Source: Phymatolithon calcareum
Lineage: Eukaryota > Rhodophyta > Florideophyceae > Hapalidiales
DNA length: 64,000 nucleotides
Direction of reading: 5' to 3'
Assembly (NCBI GenBank): GCA_977006965.1
Contig: OZ345352.1
Coordinates: 992,001-1,056,000 of the forward strand
Under the pieces are notes generated by a model. The model made no database searches and had not been told where the DNA came from. It saw only the letters and a program-made list of their open reading frames with translations. Every line of letters begins with the position of its first letter. The stretch's first letter is position 1. The position numbers and the translations under genes were made by a program. Below, piece by piece: positions 9,927 to 20,234 of the stretch.

Positions 9927-11639
9927 CCGTAACTCAAATGACCGCTTCAGTGGTCATTTGAAACTGTCTCCTGGGACATCGGCAATCCTTGAACTTGCTA
10001 TCACTGTTTGTTATTAGTCGATTACCGACTGCCGAATCATTGTCACCGTTACCAGAGACACAGTTTCCAAGTCTTTCTGGGACAGCTTTAGCGGTCGTGA
10101 AGATCATGACGATTGTCGCAAGTTCAAGCATGGACAGATTTATCACGAGGGCTGCGGCTAACGCTGTGTGTCGTGCAGTTGGAGAGCTATCGTCTTTGAA
10201 CTACATACCCAACGAGAACATTGGACAAATTCTTCACCAGATGGTGGTGCTGTCGGTTAATTTCTCAGTGTACGATTTGGCCTCTTGGAATACTTTTCAG
10301 TGCTGTGGCCTACTGTTCAAGAAGTATCACTGCACTCTGCTACTTTACACTTCAGCGTCGTGTGTCGTTCGGTCTGGCTTGGGCACTCTTCCAGAGCCCA
10401 ATAATACACGACTTCATTCATTCTGATACAAAGAAGGTTACGATTTCGTTTTGGAGAGCTATGAATTGATTTGTGATCTACAGCGGGTCAGTTCCTCCTA
10501 TCAAGCTATTCAAAGACGGATCAGAGAGATTATGCCCTAAAACAAAAGGGTTGGTAGATGGAACTGCGCAATCGAAAACTCTTTTAGGTTCATCAACCTC
10601 ATCGCTAGCATGGGAGCAAAAGCTTGTATCACTGGGTAGGTCGTTCCCAATCAAAACGAAGAGAAATTTGACTTCTTTACTTTAGCGAACTCGCACTGCT
10701 AAAGCACTGTCAAGAAGCTTGTGCTCGACGTTACCACGCAAGTGCCCCCCTACGTCATTTGCTGAAATGGTTTTTGCTCAGCACAGGGTAATAAATTCAG
10801 AGATGAAGGAGATCTGTCCTTTCATTTACTTCAGGACAAAACATGTGTTAGGTAGTCTTTTTGCCGCTGTCGGGGCGAAAGATAATGTTCATGAATACGG
10901 TTAAGTGGCAATATGAAACGCGGGAAAACATTTCAGAAATGGGCTTCAATAACGAACAAAACATACCAGCTAACATAGATTTTGTCAGAGAACATTTAAG
11001 AGCGCTTTTGCCCAATTTGGGGATCTCTCTATGTACGCCAGCGTCAAGCGAGAAAGAATTACAAAACACTAAATTATAGATTGCACGACGCGCAATAGTA
11101 TTGCGCGACACCTTGTCTGGAATACGTAGTGATGGCACCTGTGCATTAACGAAAAGCAGAGAGCAGCATTGGTAGGGGTAGTTTATGGAACCGAGATTCA
11201 TTGATGTCCAACTCTGGAAGCCCAAGGAACCTAGTCTCGCAGTGCCAGAAAGCGACTTAAGTGTACACGCCGTTGCGATTGTTGCGCAAAATTCGGCACT
11301 GGTTGAGCTTGCGGGAATAAATGTGAAGGCAAAAATACATTTGAGCACCAAATGAGGAGATCGAGGCAAGTCTCTTGGATCGAGAAGTTTCTGGGTGGGT
11401 GGGGAGAAGAGAGAGGTTTGCTTCTGACATCCAAGTGCGCTTCGCAACTGCGCTCTTATAGTCAGGAGTGATGAGAATCGCTGGAACTGTCGGTGGGGCA
11501 AAGGCGGCAGTGTCGGTCGCAGTGGACCATACTTCAGAAAAATGCTCGCACACCCACTCCGAACTTGCAGGATAAGGTTCGACAGGCTTGACTAGTACTG
11601 AGGTGTGGGATAACTCGGGAATCCCCAGTGTCCTTCGTT
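9927..11639. other. Gene-poor stretch
   Basis: Apart from the palindrome at 9935-9960 nothing recognisable is seen. The open frames (9989-10426 + from a TTG; 10848-11501 -) match no family I know, show no domain signature and overlap on both strands. Confidence 0.4.
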
Positions 11640-11815
11640 TAACGGAATATGAATGCAAAAGACTTATTCGGACCCTCACAGGGAGAGAAATTCGAATTAA
11701 GGAGATATTAGAAGGAGAGCAGAGAGATGAGTATCGAAAACAGCGAGAAGCTGCCCTGTTACTCAATTTGAGGCTTTGGGAGCTTTTAAAATACCAACAA
11801 ATATCCCCTGTCTTA
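11640..11815 (+). mobile_element. LINE-D 3' fragment
   Basis: Starts in the D-family reading frame (TEYECKRLIRTLTGREIRIK) and ends with the D tail (GGGAGCTTTTAAAATACCAACAAATATCCCC). Strongly 5'-truncated, about 176 bp. No convincing TSD. Confidence 0.8.
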
Positions 11816-13782
11816 GTGCGTTCGCGAACAGTCCGGCTGTAATTCGTCGATAGTCTTTGTTTCACTATCTCGTGATCGTAAAAGCTACCGGAAGCAGAGA
11901 TGTACCCTCGTGGAACAGCATTTTTGCGAAAATGAAATGGCTCAATATTCTCCTGTCACTAATTTTAACTTCTGTTTCCAAGTAAGGCCAGCTCACTTCT
12001 TGCAAATAGTATGCAAAAGCATCTCTACGCAGCATATGAAACCGATAAATGTTTTTCTGTATTAAAATTATGAATATTTTGCAAATGGTTTGACCATTTG
12101 CAATACGAGATTCAGTGCTCCATTCGGGGCTTCTCAATTCCACTCTTGGCAGGTGTCTCGTTCTAACTTGTGTAATACAGCCTGACGCCAGGTCCCTTTC
12201 GTTTGCATGAATGAGCCCTGAAGGACTCATTGGGCCGTCGAAAGCTCCGGAACGGAACTAGCTAGGGTTGCATATTCCAGACCCACCTTTTAGTCTTGCC
12301 CGTGCATCGGGTTTTAGAGCAGTCATGTTCCCTAGAGGAGGAAGGCTTCAGTCACTATTATTTAAAAATATTCTAATAAATGCCCAAATGTCTCGAGAAA
12401 AAGTTTCCTTTTCGAGCACAGATTGGATATGATCATCTGCACATTGTGCAGCTTGGGCAGCTGTTGTGACATCAAGTACCACTCGTATCTGTTAAGTCTA
12501 CTGGAGCCGTAAGGATGTGGAGTTGTTTACCAGCTCTGATAAATCCCGCAATAAAAGAAAGAAAGGATATGATCATACAACTTGCCGGTCTTTTGGCGTT
12601 CACTATTCTCCTGTGATGATCTGCATGAGAGCTTTTCCTCGCTCTTCCCCTAGTCGACTCCCTGAATATCTCACATCACATTATCATTCCCCTCATTGCT
12701 TGCTTTGCTTCATTCTACCTCTCTGTTCTAACTTCCCGGCTCCCAGGAAGAAATTTACGAGAAGCATCTCTATTTTGGGGCTCAACAAGCAAAAGGAATC
12801 CCGATATTCTTCAATCTGAGTACTGCACGCCATCCATTTCTTCGAATTGGGAATCCATACTTCAAGTCTCCAAGGAAACCGTGAATATTTCTACTCCCAA
12901 GGGGAAAACCAAATCGTGATACCTGGTCGTAATTTGGTGCGAGAGCGCAATCGCACAGACCACATGATATTGTTGCCCCCCGTGGTGACCGTTCGGATGG
13001 AAGAATTACTGTTGATCGTAATCGTCAATCTCAATATCAACAGAAATGGAAAGTGCCCAATACAGGGTATAATTTTATTTCTTTAACGGCCCCAGATTGC
13101 CCGATCAAAATAATTGGCTACACTCATGATCCTGCTTCTATTACACCCACATCTGCGATCTTTTCAAAAACAGTGCGGGGAGTTTCCGCATCCAATCCTC
13201 TTCCCGTTCGCAGATTTAGCTATGTGTACATTGCAGATACTGTAAAACCGCCAAGGAGTGTCGCAAAGGGTAGAGCAACACTATCGAGAAGAAATACTCA
13301 GTCGTTTTCGTCAACTTTGAAATTCCTAATTGCAAACATCGGGGACGATATTTCAACCGAGACCAAAGTACGGATTTTCGCCCATATTCTTCGTGCTCTG
13401 CACGCTGGCCGACATAGAGCTGTATGCCATCTTCCCAGAAGATCGGAGTAGAGATCTCGAGCGCTATCCGCACTCGTCCAGCTTCCATAAAAGTAAATTT
13501 ATAGACGGTGAAGAATGGCATGCCTGATTTTAACGAATAAGTGCTTCAAAAGCGAATCGAAAGGCGATCTTGTGGTGCCCTGTTCCTGCAGGGCAATGTG
13601 GATGAAGATGCATGCCATCAACTTGAAGAGTGTTGCTCTGATAACTCTTTTGTTCAAGAAATTCGGATTTCACTGGCAAAAAACGATTGCTTCGATTCAT
13701 GTCGCGCAAGAGACAAAACTAAATCTGTTCGTAGCGTGGATGCTTGAGATGCGCTTCTAATTTCGTTTGAAAACTCAGTCTA
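11816..13782. other. Gene-poor stretch
   Basis: No retroelement, RNA or protein signature recognised. Open frames such as 13053-13451 (+, GTG start) and 13515-13760 (+) have no recognisable domain and no homologue elsewhere in the window. They could be remnants of unknown repeats. Confidence 0.35.
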
Positions 13783-14203
13783 GGGTTTGAAATGCACAAG
13801 TTGGCGCACTGGCTGTGGTCGAGTTGTTCCCTGGCAAAACGCCGAGGGCAGAGCGAAGCGGCGACCTTTATAGAAAATGAATTGGATCAAAGATGACTTG
13901 GCAGTATGAGAAATGGATTGATCGAATATTCTGGAAGCCGCTTCGCTTCTTCTCTTGCCGCCGCAGCCGCCAACACTGCAATGCTTACAGTGAAATTAGT
14001 GCAGTATAAGCATCTGTAAGCAGCGGTTCTAGTGTTTGCCCTTAGTTATCCTTCATGGTGCAAGTACGCATGGGAACCTACGGTACTGTAATGACTGTCA
14101 TGCTAATTGTAAGGGCTTGGTGTAAATGAAAGGTGTAATGAAAATTTGAAGGGAGCTAGTCTTATAGGAAATGGAGGGTATGATAGTGGCGTTGGACGTC
14201 ACA
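13783..14203 (-). repeat. 3' LTR of Ty3 copy 2
   Basis: Begins (minus strand) TGTGACGTCCAACGCC and matches 17318-17756 with many substitutions and small indels, so the insertion is old. The last bases at 13783-13790 no longer match the 5' LTR end. Confidence 0.8.
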
Positions 14204-14318
14204 CCGCTCCCGCCGAAGACGAGAATCGTCTCGATTCTTGCTATTGCTGGTGTGCTTCTTGTGAATTTCAGAGATCTTCGGGACACGGCCATGTATTTTC
14301 GTGGTCAGGATATTCTTT

Positions 14319-14525
14319 TCACTTAGCGAAGTGTTTTGTTTTTCCTCCGCGCTTACGTTGCGCGAAGATCTTCTCAACTTCGTATTCCTGGTGACCGTCA
14401 GCGAAAATGACGACCGGCTCTGGGACAGGGTCTCGAGAGAATACGTCTTGCACAAAGGGCTTTAGCAGGCTTACGTGAAACGTCTCGTGGATGCCGCGTT
14501 GTTTCATTGGTGCAGAAATGTCCAA
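14319..14525 (-). pseudogene. Ty3 integrase C-terminus with truncated chromodomain
   Basis: Minus-strand DISAPMKQRGIHETFHVSLL and HQEYEVEKIFAQRKR match the young copy just before its chromodomain. The frame stops after KTKHFAK, so the chromodomain core (VKWKGYP in the young copy) is absent. Confidence 0.8.
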
Positions 14526-14749
14526 CTTGAACGCGACATCGATTTTCTTGTTGATGGCGAACGGTCCACAAACTTGGGGTGTAGTTTACTGGATCCCGTT
14601 CCTTCTTCTAGGGGGAGATGTTCTGTCGAAAGCCATGCCTTGTTGTTGACGGAAAAATTATGAAGAAGTCGAGACTTATTGGCGTATTCATCAATCTTAG
14701 CATTATGCTTCTGGGTGTTTTCGTACGCGTACTTGGTCGTATCCTCTAT

Positions 14750-16222
14750 TTATTTAAGGAATGTAGTTACGGAGGGGTTGTTCGAAGATAGAGTCTGAAT
14801 CGGAACGGTTTTTGGGTTGATACCGTAATTCAGGTAGAAGAGACTATTTAGAGTAGTGCTATGAACGGCAGAGTTGTAAGCCACTTCAATGTCTGGAAAA
14901 TGATTGTCCCAGTTGTTTTTCCTGAAGTTTGCTATGCTCGGATCATTTCCTCGACCTTCCCATTGGCTATTTCGGACTGTCCATCGGTCTGTGGGTGGTA
15001 TGCGGTGGAGGGTGCAATCTTGGTTCCTAAGAGTTTGAACAACGTTTTCCGGAACTTGCTCATGAAAATGGGTGTCTCTGTCAGAAATGATTTTCAGAGG
15101 GAGTCCATGGTTTCGGTATATATGTTCCTTGAATAGTTTGGCTACTTGAAGAGCGTCTAAATTCTCGGGAACTGGTATGGAGCGAATCATCTTCGATATT
15201 TTGTCGATAACGTTAAGAATTCCAATATTATTCCGACGCGTTTTTGGAAGATGTGTTATGAAATCCATCTTGATGGTGGTCCAATTAGTGTCGGGTGGAT
15301 CTAGTGGCTGTATGAATCCAAAAGGCCTATGGTTTCTTGCTTTAGTTTGTTGGCAGATACGGCAACATTGGACATAATCGTGGATAGTATCGCGCATGGA
15401 TTTCCAGTTGTAGAACGGTTGGAGTGGCTGCCTTGTCTTCGTTTCACCTAAATGACCAGTGCTTGGGGTGGTATGATGGTAATGTAGTAGGTTCAAACGA
15501 AATTGTCCAATCGGAACAAAAAGTCTCCTGTCTCGATAGAGAAGGACGTCCTTTACTTCGAAGGGTTCTTTTCGGTTTTCGAACTTGGCCTTGAACTCGG
15601 GGTCCTGTGCGTATTCAACTCCCAACTTATTCACTCTGTCGGGCCTAGGTACACTGTTGGAGATGGAATTGGCCTGGAATGTCTTCTCTAACAGGGACTT
15701 GAGTAAATCGTTAGCATACTCGGAATTCTTCGGGTGGTCTTTGGGTGCTCTAGAAAGCGTATTTGCGACTCTGTTCGATTTTACTTTGATGTATACAATG
15801 GAGAAATCGAACTCTACTAAGCGTTCTACCCAGCCAATCTGTCTCGGAGACAGATTCTCTTGGGTTTGGAGATATCTCAAGGGATGATGATCGCTCTGGA
15901 CTGTAAACCTTCTTCTATGAAGGTAACATCTCCAGACTCGAAGAGTATCAACAATAGCTAATAGTTCGACGTCATGAGCTGCGTAATTCTGTTCTGAAAT
16001 GTTTGCTGTTCGCGACGTAAACAGTATGGCGCCCGCTAGCTTCGCGCCGCCCTTGGCTTTCGGCCAGGGAACAACCCGACCACAGCCAGTGTGCCAACTT
16101 GTGCGTTTCAAACCCCACATTGGACCTTTTCCTTGTCGTCGGATTCCTTTACCGTTTCTGTTTCCAGAAGTGGGTTTCGTCAGTCGGCTATGAGCGGATT
16201 CAACACGTTCGGCGTCGCGCAT
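14750..16222 (-). pseudogene. Gag nucleocapsid edge fused to RNase H and integrase (deletion product)
   Basis: A 490-codon frame starting at a gag-internal Met (MRDAERVESAHSRL, found in gag of the young copy at 43039). Within about 55 residues it joins the pol RNase H region (TSRTANISEQNYAAHDVELL). The intervening protease and RT, about 1.9 kb in the young copy, are gone. Integrase follows: zinc-binding H-x-H and CRICQQTKARNHRPFG, MDFITHLPKT with the first Asp, and ISDRDTHF with the second. The region of the catalytic Glu is scrambled (NSQWEGRGND instead of GQSEIANR), so the DDE triad is lost. The frame ends in the GPY-type region (LNSLFYLNYGINPKT). Confidence 0.85.
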
Positions 16223-16501
16223 AGCATAAGCGAGTTTAGTATACTCGTTTGTTCATAGTTCCTTCCAGATTTAGGATTTGAGCACGCGTGTGTAGCGATC
16301 GATCTGATCGTCTACACTGATGATCGGAATATCCAGAATGATTCTCTGGAAGTCATCGTTGAACTTGTAAACATACTTGAGCTGCTTCCACTTGTCAATT
16401 TTATCACTGGAAATCTTTTCTTTGTTTAAAGTTTCGAAAGGAGAGATCAGAGCTTCGCGCAGCTGGCTCCAGGTTGTGATATTTGATCCATGGTACCACA
16501 C
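16223..16501 (-). pseudogene. Ty3 gag remnant
   Basis: Reads TTWSQLREALISPFETLNKE and FNDDFQRIILDIP, matching the young copy's capsid region (42799-43030). Two in-frame stops (near 16273 and 16247) follow the RVLKS and IWKEL residues. The frame then continues into 16222. Confidence 0.8.
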
Positions 16502-16544
16502 AAGAGAAGAAACTTTATTCAGGAAGAGCGAGAAACTTCAATTA

Positions 16545-17148
16545 TTCCTTGCACAAAGAGTTTGTGCTTCCGACTATCAACGTGCCTACGATAGTCCTCA
16601 GGGCAGTGAAGGTAAGGTCCCAGCACTTGTCGGGCTTGTAGGTAGTCTTGAGTTTGTGCTGACGGGTGAGGCGGTGGTCTTCTTCTTGTTTCTTACACGA
16701 GAAAAACTTGCCGCACGGTATGCAGTGGTGGGTCTTCTTTCTGTTGCCACGCTTGGGTCCTTGATGACGACGATCGGTCTTCTGAATCCGGATCAACGTG
16801 GAGTCGGCGATGCGGAGGATCGGGCGTTGAGGAGCCGGTTGATGCCTGAGGATAATCCGAGAATCGGAATCAAACTCGCGGTAACGCTGAGTTGTTTCGC
16901 CGAGAAGGCGGTGCACAGAAGCACGAGGGACCGGGGGTAGGCTCAACGCGGGGAGGACAGCGGTGCTCCGGCGTGGAGGAGATTGAGGGTCAACGGGGAT
17001 CGGCGAGGATGGCTTCGGAGTTTGTGCGAGCTGCTCCACGGTTCGGCGTACGGGGCTCCAAGGTGTTGAACGGCGGCTGTGGAGTCTTGGGGGTGTCGGA
17101 GAGCGGGGTCGGAGGGTTGGTGTCGGTGTAGCACGGAGACGGAGTGCG
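16545..17148 (-). CDS. Zinc-finger leader ORF of Ty3 copy 2 (no ATG)
   Basis: Open on the minus strand from a stop near 17150 to 16545, about 200 codons, with no ATG in it. The whole sense strand from the 5' LTR edge (17318) to 16491 lacks ATG. The N-terminal part is rich in Pro, Ser and Arg. Near the C-terminus is CIPCGKFFSCKKQEEDH-RLTRQH, a C-x2-C-x12-H-x5-H finger as in the ORF at 41747-42412. The second finger of that ORF is lost here (YKPDKC is kept, the rest diverges). That the frame stayed open in an otherwise decayed element suggests it mattered before decay. Expression would need a non-AUG start. Confidence 0.55.
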
Positions 17149-17317
17149 GTTCAAAAGGTTAACTGGGGACACTGGTGAGCACAGAAGAAGTGACACTGGT
17201 TAGTACTCTGTAACTCGCAATCGCGCACACCGCTGGAAAGGTCGTGTACGACTGGGAGAAAAGAGGTTCAGCAGGAGCGCCAACTTACTTTTTCGTCTGG
17301 GTTCGGTGCTACCAAGC

Positions 17318-17756
17318 TGTGATGTCTGAAATGCACAAGTTGGCGCACTTGCTGTGGTCGGCTTGTTCCCTGGCAAAACGCTGAGGGCGGCGCGAAGCGG
17401 CGACCTTTATAGAAAAAGAATTGGATCAAAGATGACTTGGCAGTACGAGAAATGGATCAATGGAATATTTTGAAAGCCGCTTTGCGGCTTCTCTAGCCCG
17501 TCACAGCAGCCGACACTGCAATGCTTACAGTGAAAGCAGTACAGTGTAAGCATATGTAAACTGTAAGCAGAAATTCTAGTGTTTGTCCTTCGTGATCCTT
17601 CATGGTGTAAGTACTCATCGAAGCCTACGGTACTGTAATGACTGTAATGCTCTCTGTAAGGGCTTACTGTAAATGAAAGCTCTAATAGCAATTTGTCCAG
17701 AGCTCGTCTTACAGGAAATGGAGATGATGATATTGGCGTTCCTGCGCTAGTTGTCA
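17318..17756 (-). repeat. 5' LTR of Ty3 copy 2
   Basis: Begins TGACAACTAG at 17756 and ends ACATCACA at 17318 on the minus strand, immediately followed by GCTTGGTAGCACCG, the same junction and primer-binding site as in the young copy. No target duplication is recognisable outside the LTRs. Confidence 0.8.
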
Positions 17757-18304
17757 CGTAGACGTTCACCACAGTACCAACAGAGCCAACAAGATAATAT
17801 TTGCCCGAGTTTTCGCAGATTGTACTACATGCAAATTAGAGTGGTCAAGATTCTGCGGATTGTACTCTTGCTTTCAGCACAAATGTACTTCTCCCGTTGG
17901 CTACGACGAAAGGTTCCAACAAATTCCAACGCAGACCATTTGAAAACCATTTTCAAGTCTTGTCTCATATCGCCCATAAGAATAATCAATAAAATTCTGT
18001 GGAGTGCCTCAGAAAAGCGATTGCAATCCATTTGCAAGTTTGCGCAATCCCTGACCCTCTGTGTCACTAAATTGAAAAATAGCACATCAGTGTCACTAAT
18101 ATGAAATACAGCACTTCAGTGTCACTATTCTAAGAAACGATGGCTCAGTGCCACTGATCCTAAAAATGGCTCTTCTGTGTCTCTAAAAGCAACTGAATAA
18201 GACACAGTTATGCTCTTCGGCAAAATTTTCGGAAAAATTTTCGAACTATCAATTCCGATCATGCGAATAGATTTTCGTTATACTACACACATCGAATACT
18301 GCAA

Positions 18305-18530
18305 GTGAACGCATCTCTGAATGCAGTCGTGATTACGGTCGCATTGGGAGCCTGCTGTTGCCTCAGCTGCGGTACATACCTCTGCACTTGCAGAAAGCAC
18401 TCCTCTCTCCAATACAAAAGAATGGGACACCCGAGAAACCGGAAAATTATCGCCAAGAAAGGAACTTCTCGCGACTGCTATCGATATGAATTTGGTCGAG
18501 GTGAAAGTTAACAACTGGTACTGTTTGCCA
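18305..18530 (+). pseudogene. LINE-A RT fragment inside the repeat-ended element
   Basis: Matches LINE-A ORF2 DNA at 34590-34800: CTCTGAATGCAG-CGTG, then CTGCACTTGCAGAAAGCACT, then GGGACACCCGAGAAACCGGA and CTATCGATATGAA. This is the fingers region before motif A, with indels. No LINE 3' end is present, so it is an internal fragment. Confidence 0.7.
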
Positions 18531-18580
18531 TCTTACAGCACCTTAATTTAGCTGGGGCTCAAAATTTCATCCAGAATATT

Positions 18581-18620
18581 CTGCTCCATAAAACTGCAGG
18601 CCTTCAGTTTTATAGAGCAG
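18581..18620. repeat. 40-bp hairpin
   Basis: CTGCTCCATAAAACTG and CAGTTTTATAGAGCAG form a stem with a short loop in the core of the 18059-19386 element; one mismatch. Confidence 0.6.
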
Positions 18621-18895
18621 ATCATTCCCGAGGAAAACTTGAGCTTATTGCATTAAGTTGACTGTTCAGAGCCATTAATAATGCCTTCGGTTTTCCGATA
18701 GCTTTGCCATTGACCACAGAACACTACTTCAAATGTTTCTCCTTGGCCCGATTTATCCGCTTTATGCGCCAATTCAACTTTACCGTGATCAGACCGTTAC
18801 AAAGGTAAACATTAGCACCCGATGAGTGTCATACAGACTCTGAAAACCTTGTGCACAACACCTGGAGCTTGCGAATCGTGGACTCGGCAAGGAGT

Positions 18896-19121
18896 ATTAG
18901 GGCCGAGGAACGAATAGTCCTCAATCGGGAAAATGGGAAAATGAGAAATTGGGAACGCCAGTACGTCCAATAGAACACCAGCATTTGTGCAATTTTACTT
19001 CTTCTCCTTCCGTCAGGTTCAAATTCCACAAGTGTACGAATTCTATTGGACATAGTAGCGTTCCCATTTTCTCAATTCCCCATTTTCTCGGTTGGGAACT
19101 ATTCGCTCATCGGCCCTTATT
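18896..19121. mobile_element. 226-bp MITE-like inverted repeat
   Basis: Arms of about 80 bp: left from TTAGGGCCGAGGAACGAATAG to ACGTCCAATAGAA; right, inverted, ending TTCTATTGGACATAGTAGCG...CTATTCGCTCATCGGCCCTTA. Several mismatches. The middle is unrelated. Nested in the larger element. The exact TSD is unclear. Confidence 0.6.
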
Positions 19122-19525
19122 CTTTTCCAAATTTTTACAAGATCAATAGACTTTGCAATAACTGTTTCCAGAAACTTGTACATTTCTAGCCTCTTCTGTA
19201 ATTTCTAGTAACATGGTCGATCTGTTTGGAAGATTAGAGACACTGAGATCCCATTTTTGGAAAATAGTGACACTAAAGCACTGTTTTTCAGATTAGTGAC
19301 ACTGACGAGTCATTTTGCAAAATAGTGACACTGAAATATCTTTTTTGCGATTAGTGACACAGACGCGAGAATTAGTGACACTGAAAATATGCGTCCAAAC
19401 CAAATTCATGATTCAAATTAGATTTTTTATCCAATCTGTAACTTATGTTGGGGTTGTGACGGATAGTAGTAACGAGTGCCTTATTCTCCTATGGGGCTAG
19501 CAAGTTGTGCTTCTATTTTTACCCC

Positions 19526-19596
19526 TACTTAGATTGCGGCAGGGCATGAATAGTGCTAGCTAATTTATGCACGCTTCTTCTCCACCTGCCGCTCGT
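19526..19596. repeat. Dispersed repeat, copy 1
   Basis: CTACTTAGATTGCGGCAGG ... GTGCTAGCTAATTTA ... GCTTCTTCTCCACCTGCCGC is repeated with changes at 62441-62505. It lies immediately left of the MITE at 19597. Confidence 0.5.
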
Positions 19597-19972
19597 CATT
19601 AGATGAATACATTTGAAATAACAAATAGTTGTCATACGTTCGAAAAAAATCGAATATATTCGTTTTTACAGAAAACCATATCTATGCCATATGTGAGATA
19701 TTAAAGTGGCGAATATCATACGTTTGAAATCTGCTGTCTCTCCAGTTCGCAAAGAATCACAAGCTACACCATATTCTTTGCTTGAAATCATTCTATCTCT
19801 ACCTCTCTCCTGGGCTGTTTTGAATGAGTTGAAATTATGTATAGAAGAAGGCAAAATTCGGCATATAGAGAAGTAGGCATCGTCGAATATTTGTCATACG
19901 AATATATACAAATAATCTCGATTTTTCCAACATATGACAAATATATGTTATTTCAAATGCAGGCATCTAATG
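19597..19972. mobile_element. 376-bp AT-rich MITE
   Basis: Inverted ends of about 45-50 bp: the left begins CATTAGATG then CATTTGAAATAACA and TTGTCATACGTT; the right is the inverse, ending CATCTAATG. The motif TTGTCATA-CG recurs internally as a subterminal repeat. No coding sequence and no clear TSD. Confidence 0.6.
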
Positions 19973-20234
19973 GCCAAAATTTCTTTAGGTTTTTAAAATG
20001 TCGTGCCTTCAATTTAATGCATATTTAGTGGCAAATATTGAACAGTGTTAAAATGCAAAGATATTGTCAATATGCACTAAATTCGAATTTTCCCGCAACC
20101 TCCAGTATCATACAGGCTATGATGCGACAAGAGAATGTTAAGCGCCTGATTCTATCTGGCGTTGTTTGCCCCTATCTAGGCTTGGCGTCTGATATAGTAG
20201 AATGCTAGGTACTCACAAGCATGGACTGGACGAT

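Larger units (their letters stand above)
13783..17756 (-). mobile_element. Ty3/gypsy copy 2, old and internally deleted
   Basis: Minus-strand element with recognisable but diverged LTRs (3' LTR 13783-14203; 5' LTR 17318-17756), a primer-binding site at 17301-17314 (TGGTAGCACCGAAC on the minus strand) and a purine-rich tract (GGCGGGAGCGG) next to the 3' LTR. Internal order: zinc-finger leader ORF, gag remnant, RNase H-integrase frame, truncated chromodomain region. Protease and reverse transcriptase are deleted. Same family as the young copy at 41037-47342. Confidence 0.88.
18059..19386. mobile_element. DNA element with inverted arrays of a 29-bp repeat
   Basis: Left end: four units of exactly 29 bp starting CAGTGTCACT (18059, 18088, 18117, 18146), then a partial unit at 18175. 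Right end: the inverse motif (AGTGACACTG) at about 19239, 19269, 19298, 19327, 19356 and 19377, spaced 30, 29, 29, 29 and 21. Left and right arrays are inverted copies, so the terminal inverted repeats are themselves tandem arrays. The 1-kb core contains a LINE-A fragment, a hairpin and a MITE-like repeat, with no transposase frame. Superfamily unknown. Confidence 0.6.

Noticed and set aside
9989-10426. 145-codon frame on the plus strand
   Set aside because: Starts with TTG, no recognised domain, no relative elsewhere in the window.
12205-12245. Hammerhead-ribozyme-like sequence (CCTGAAGGACTCATTG then CCGTCGAAAG)
   Set aside because: The core should read CTGANGA; here it is CTGAAGG, and stems I and III could not be formed convincingly.
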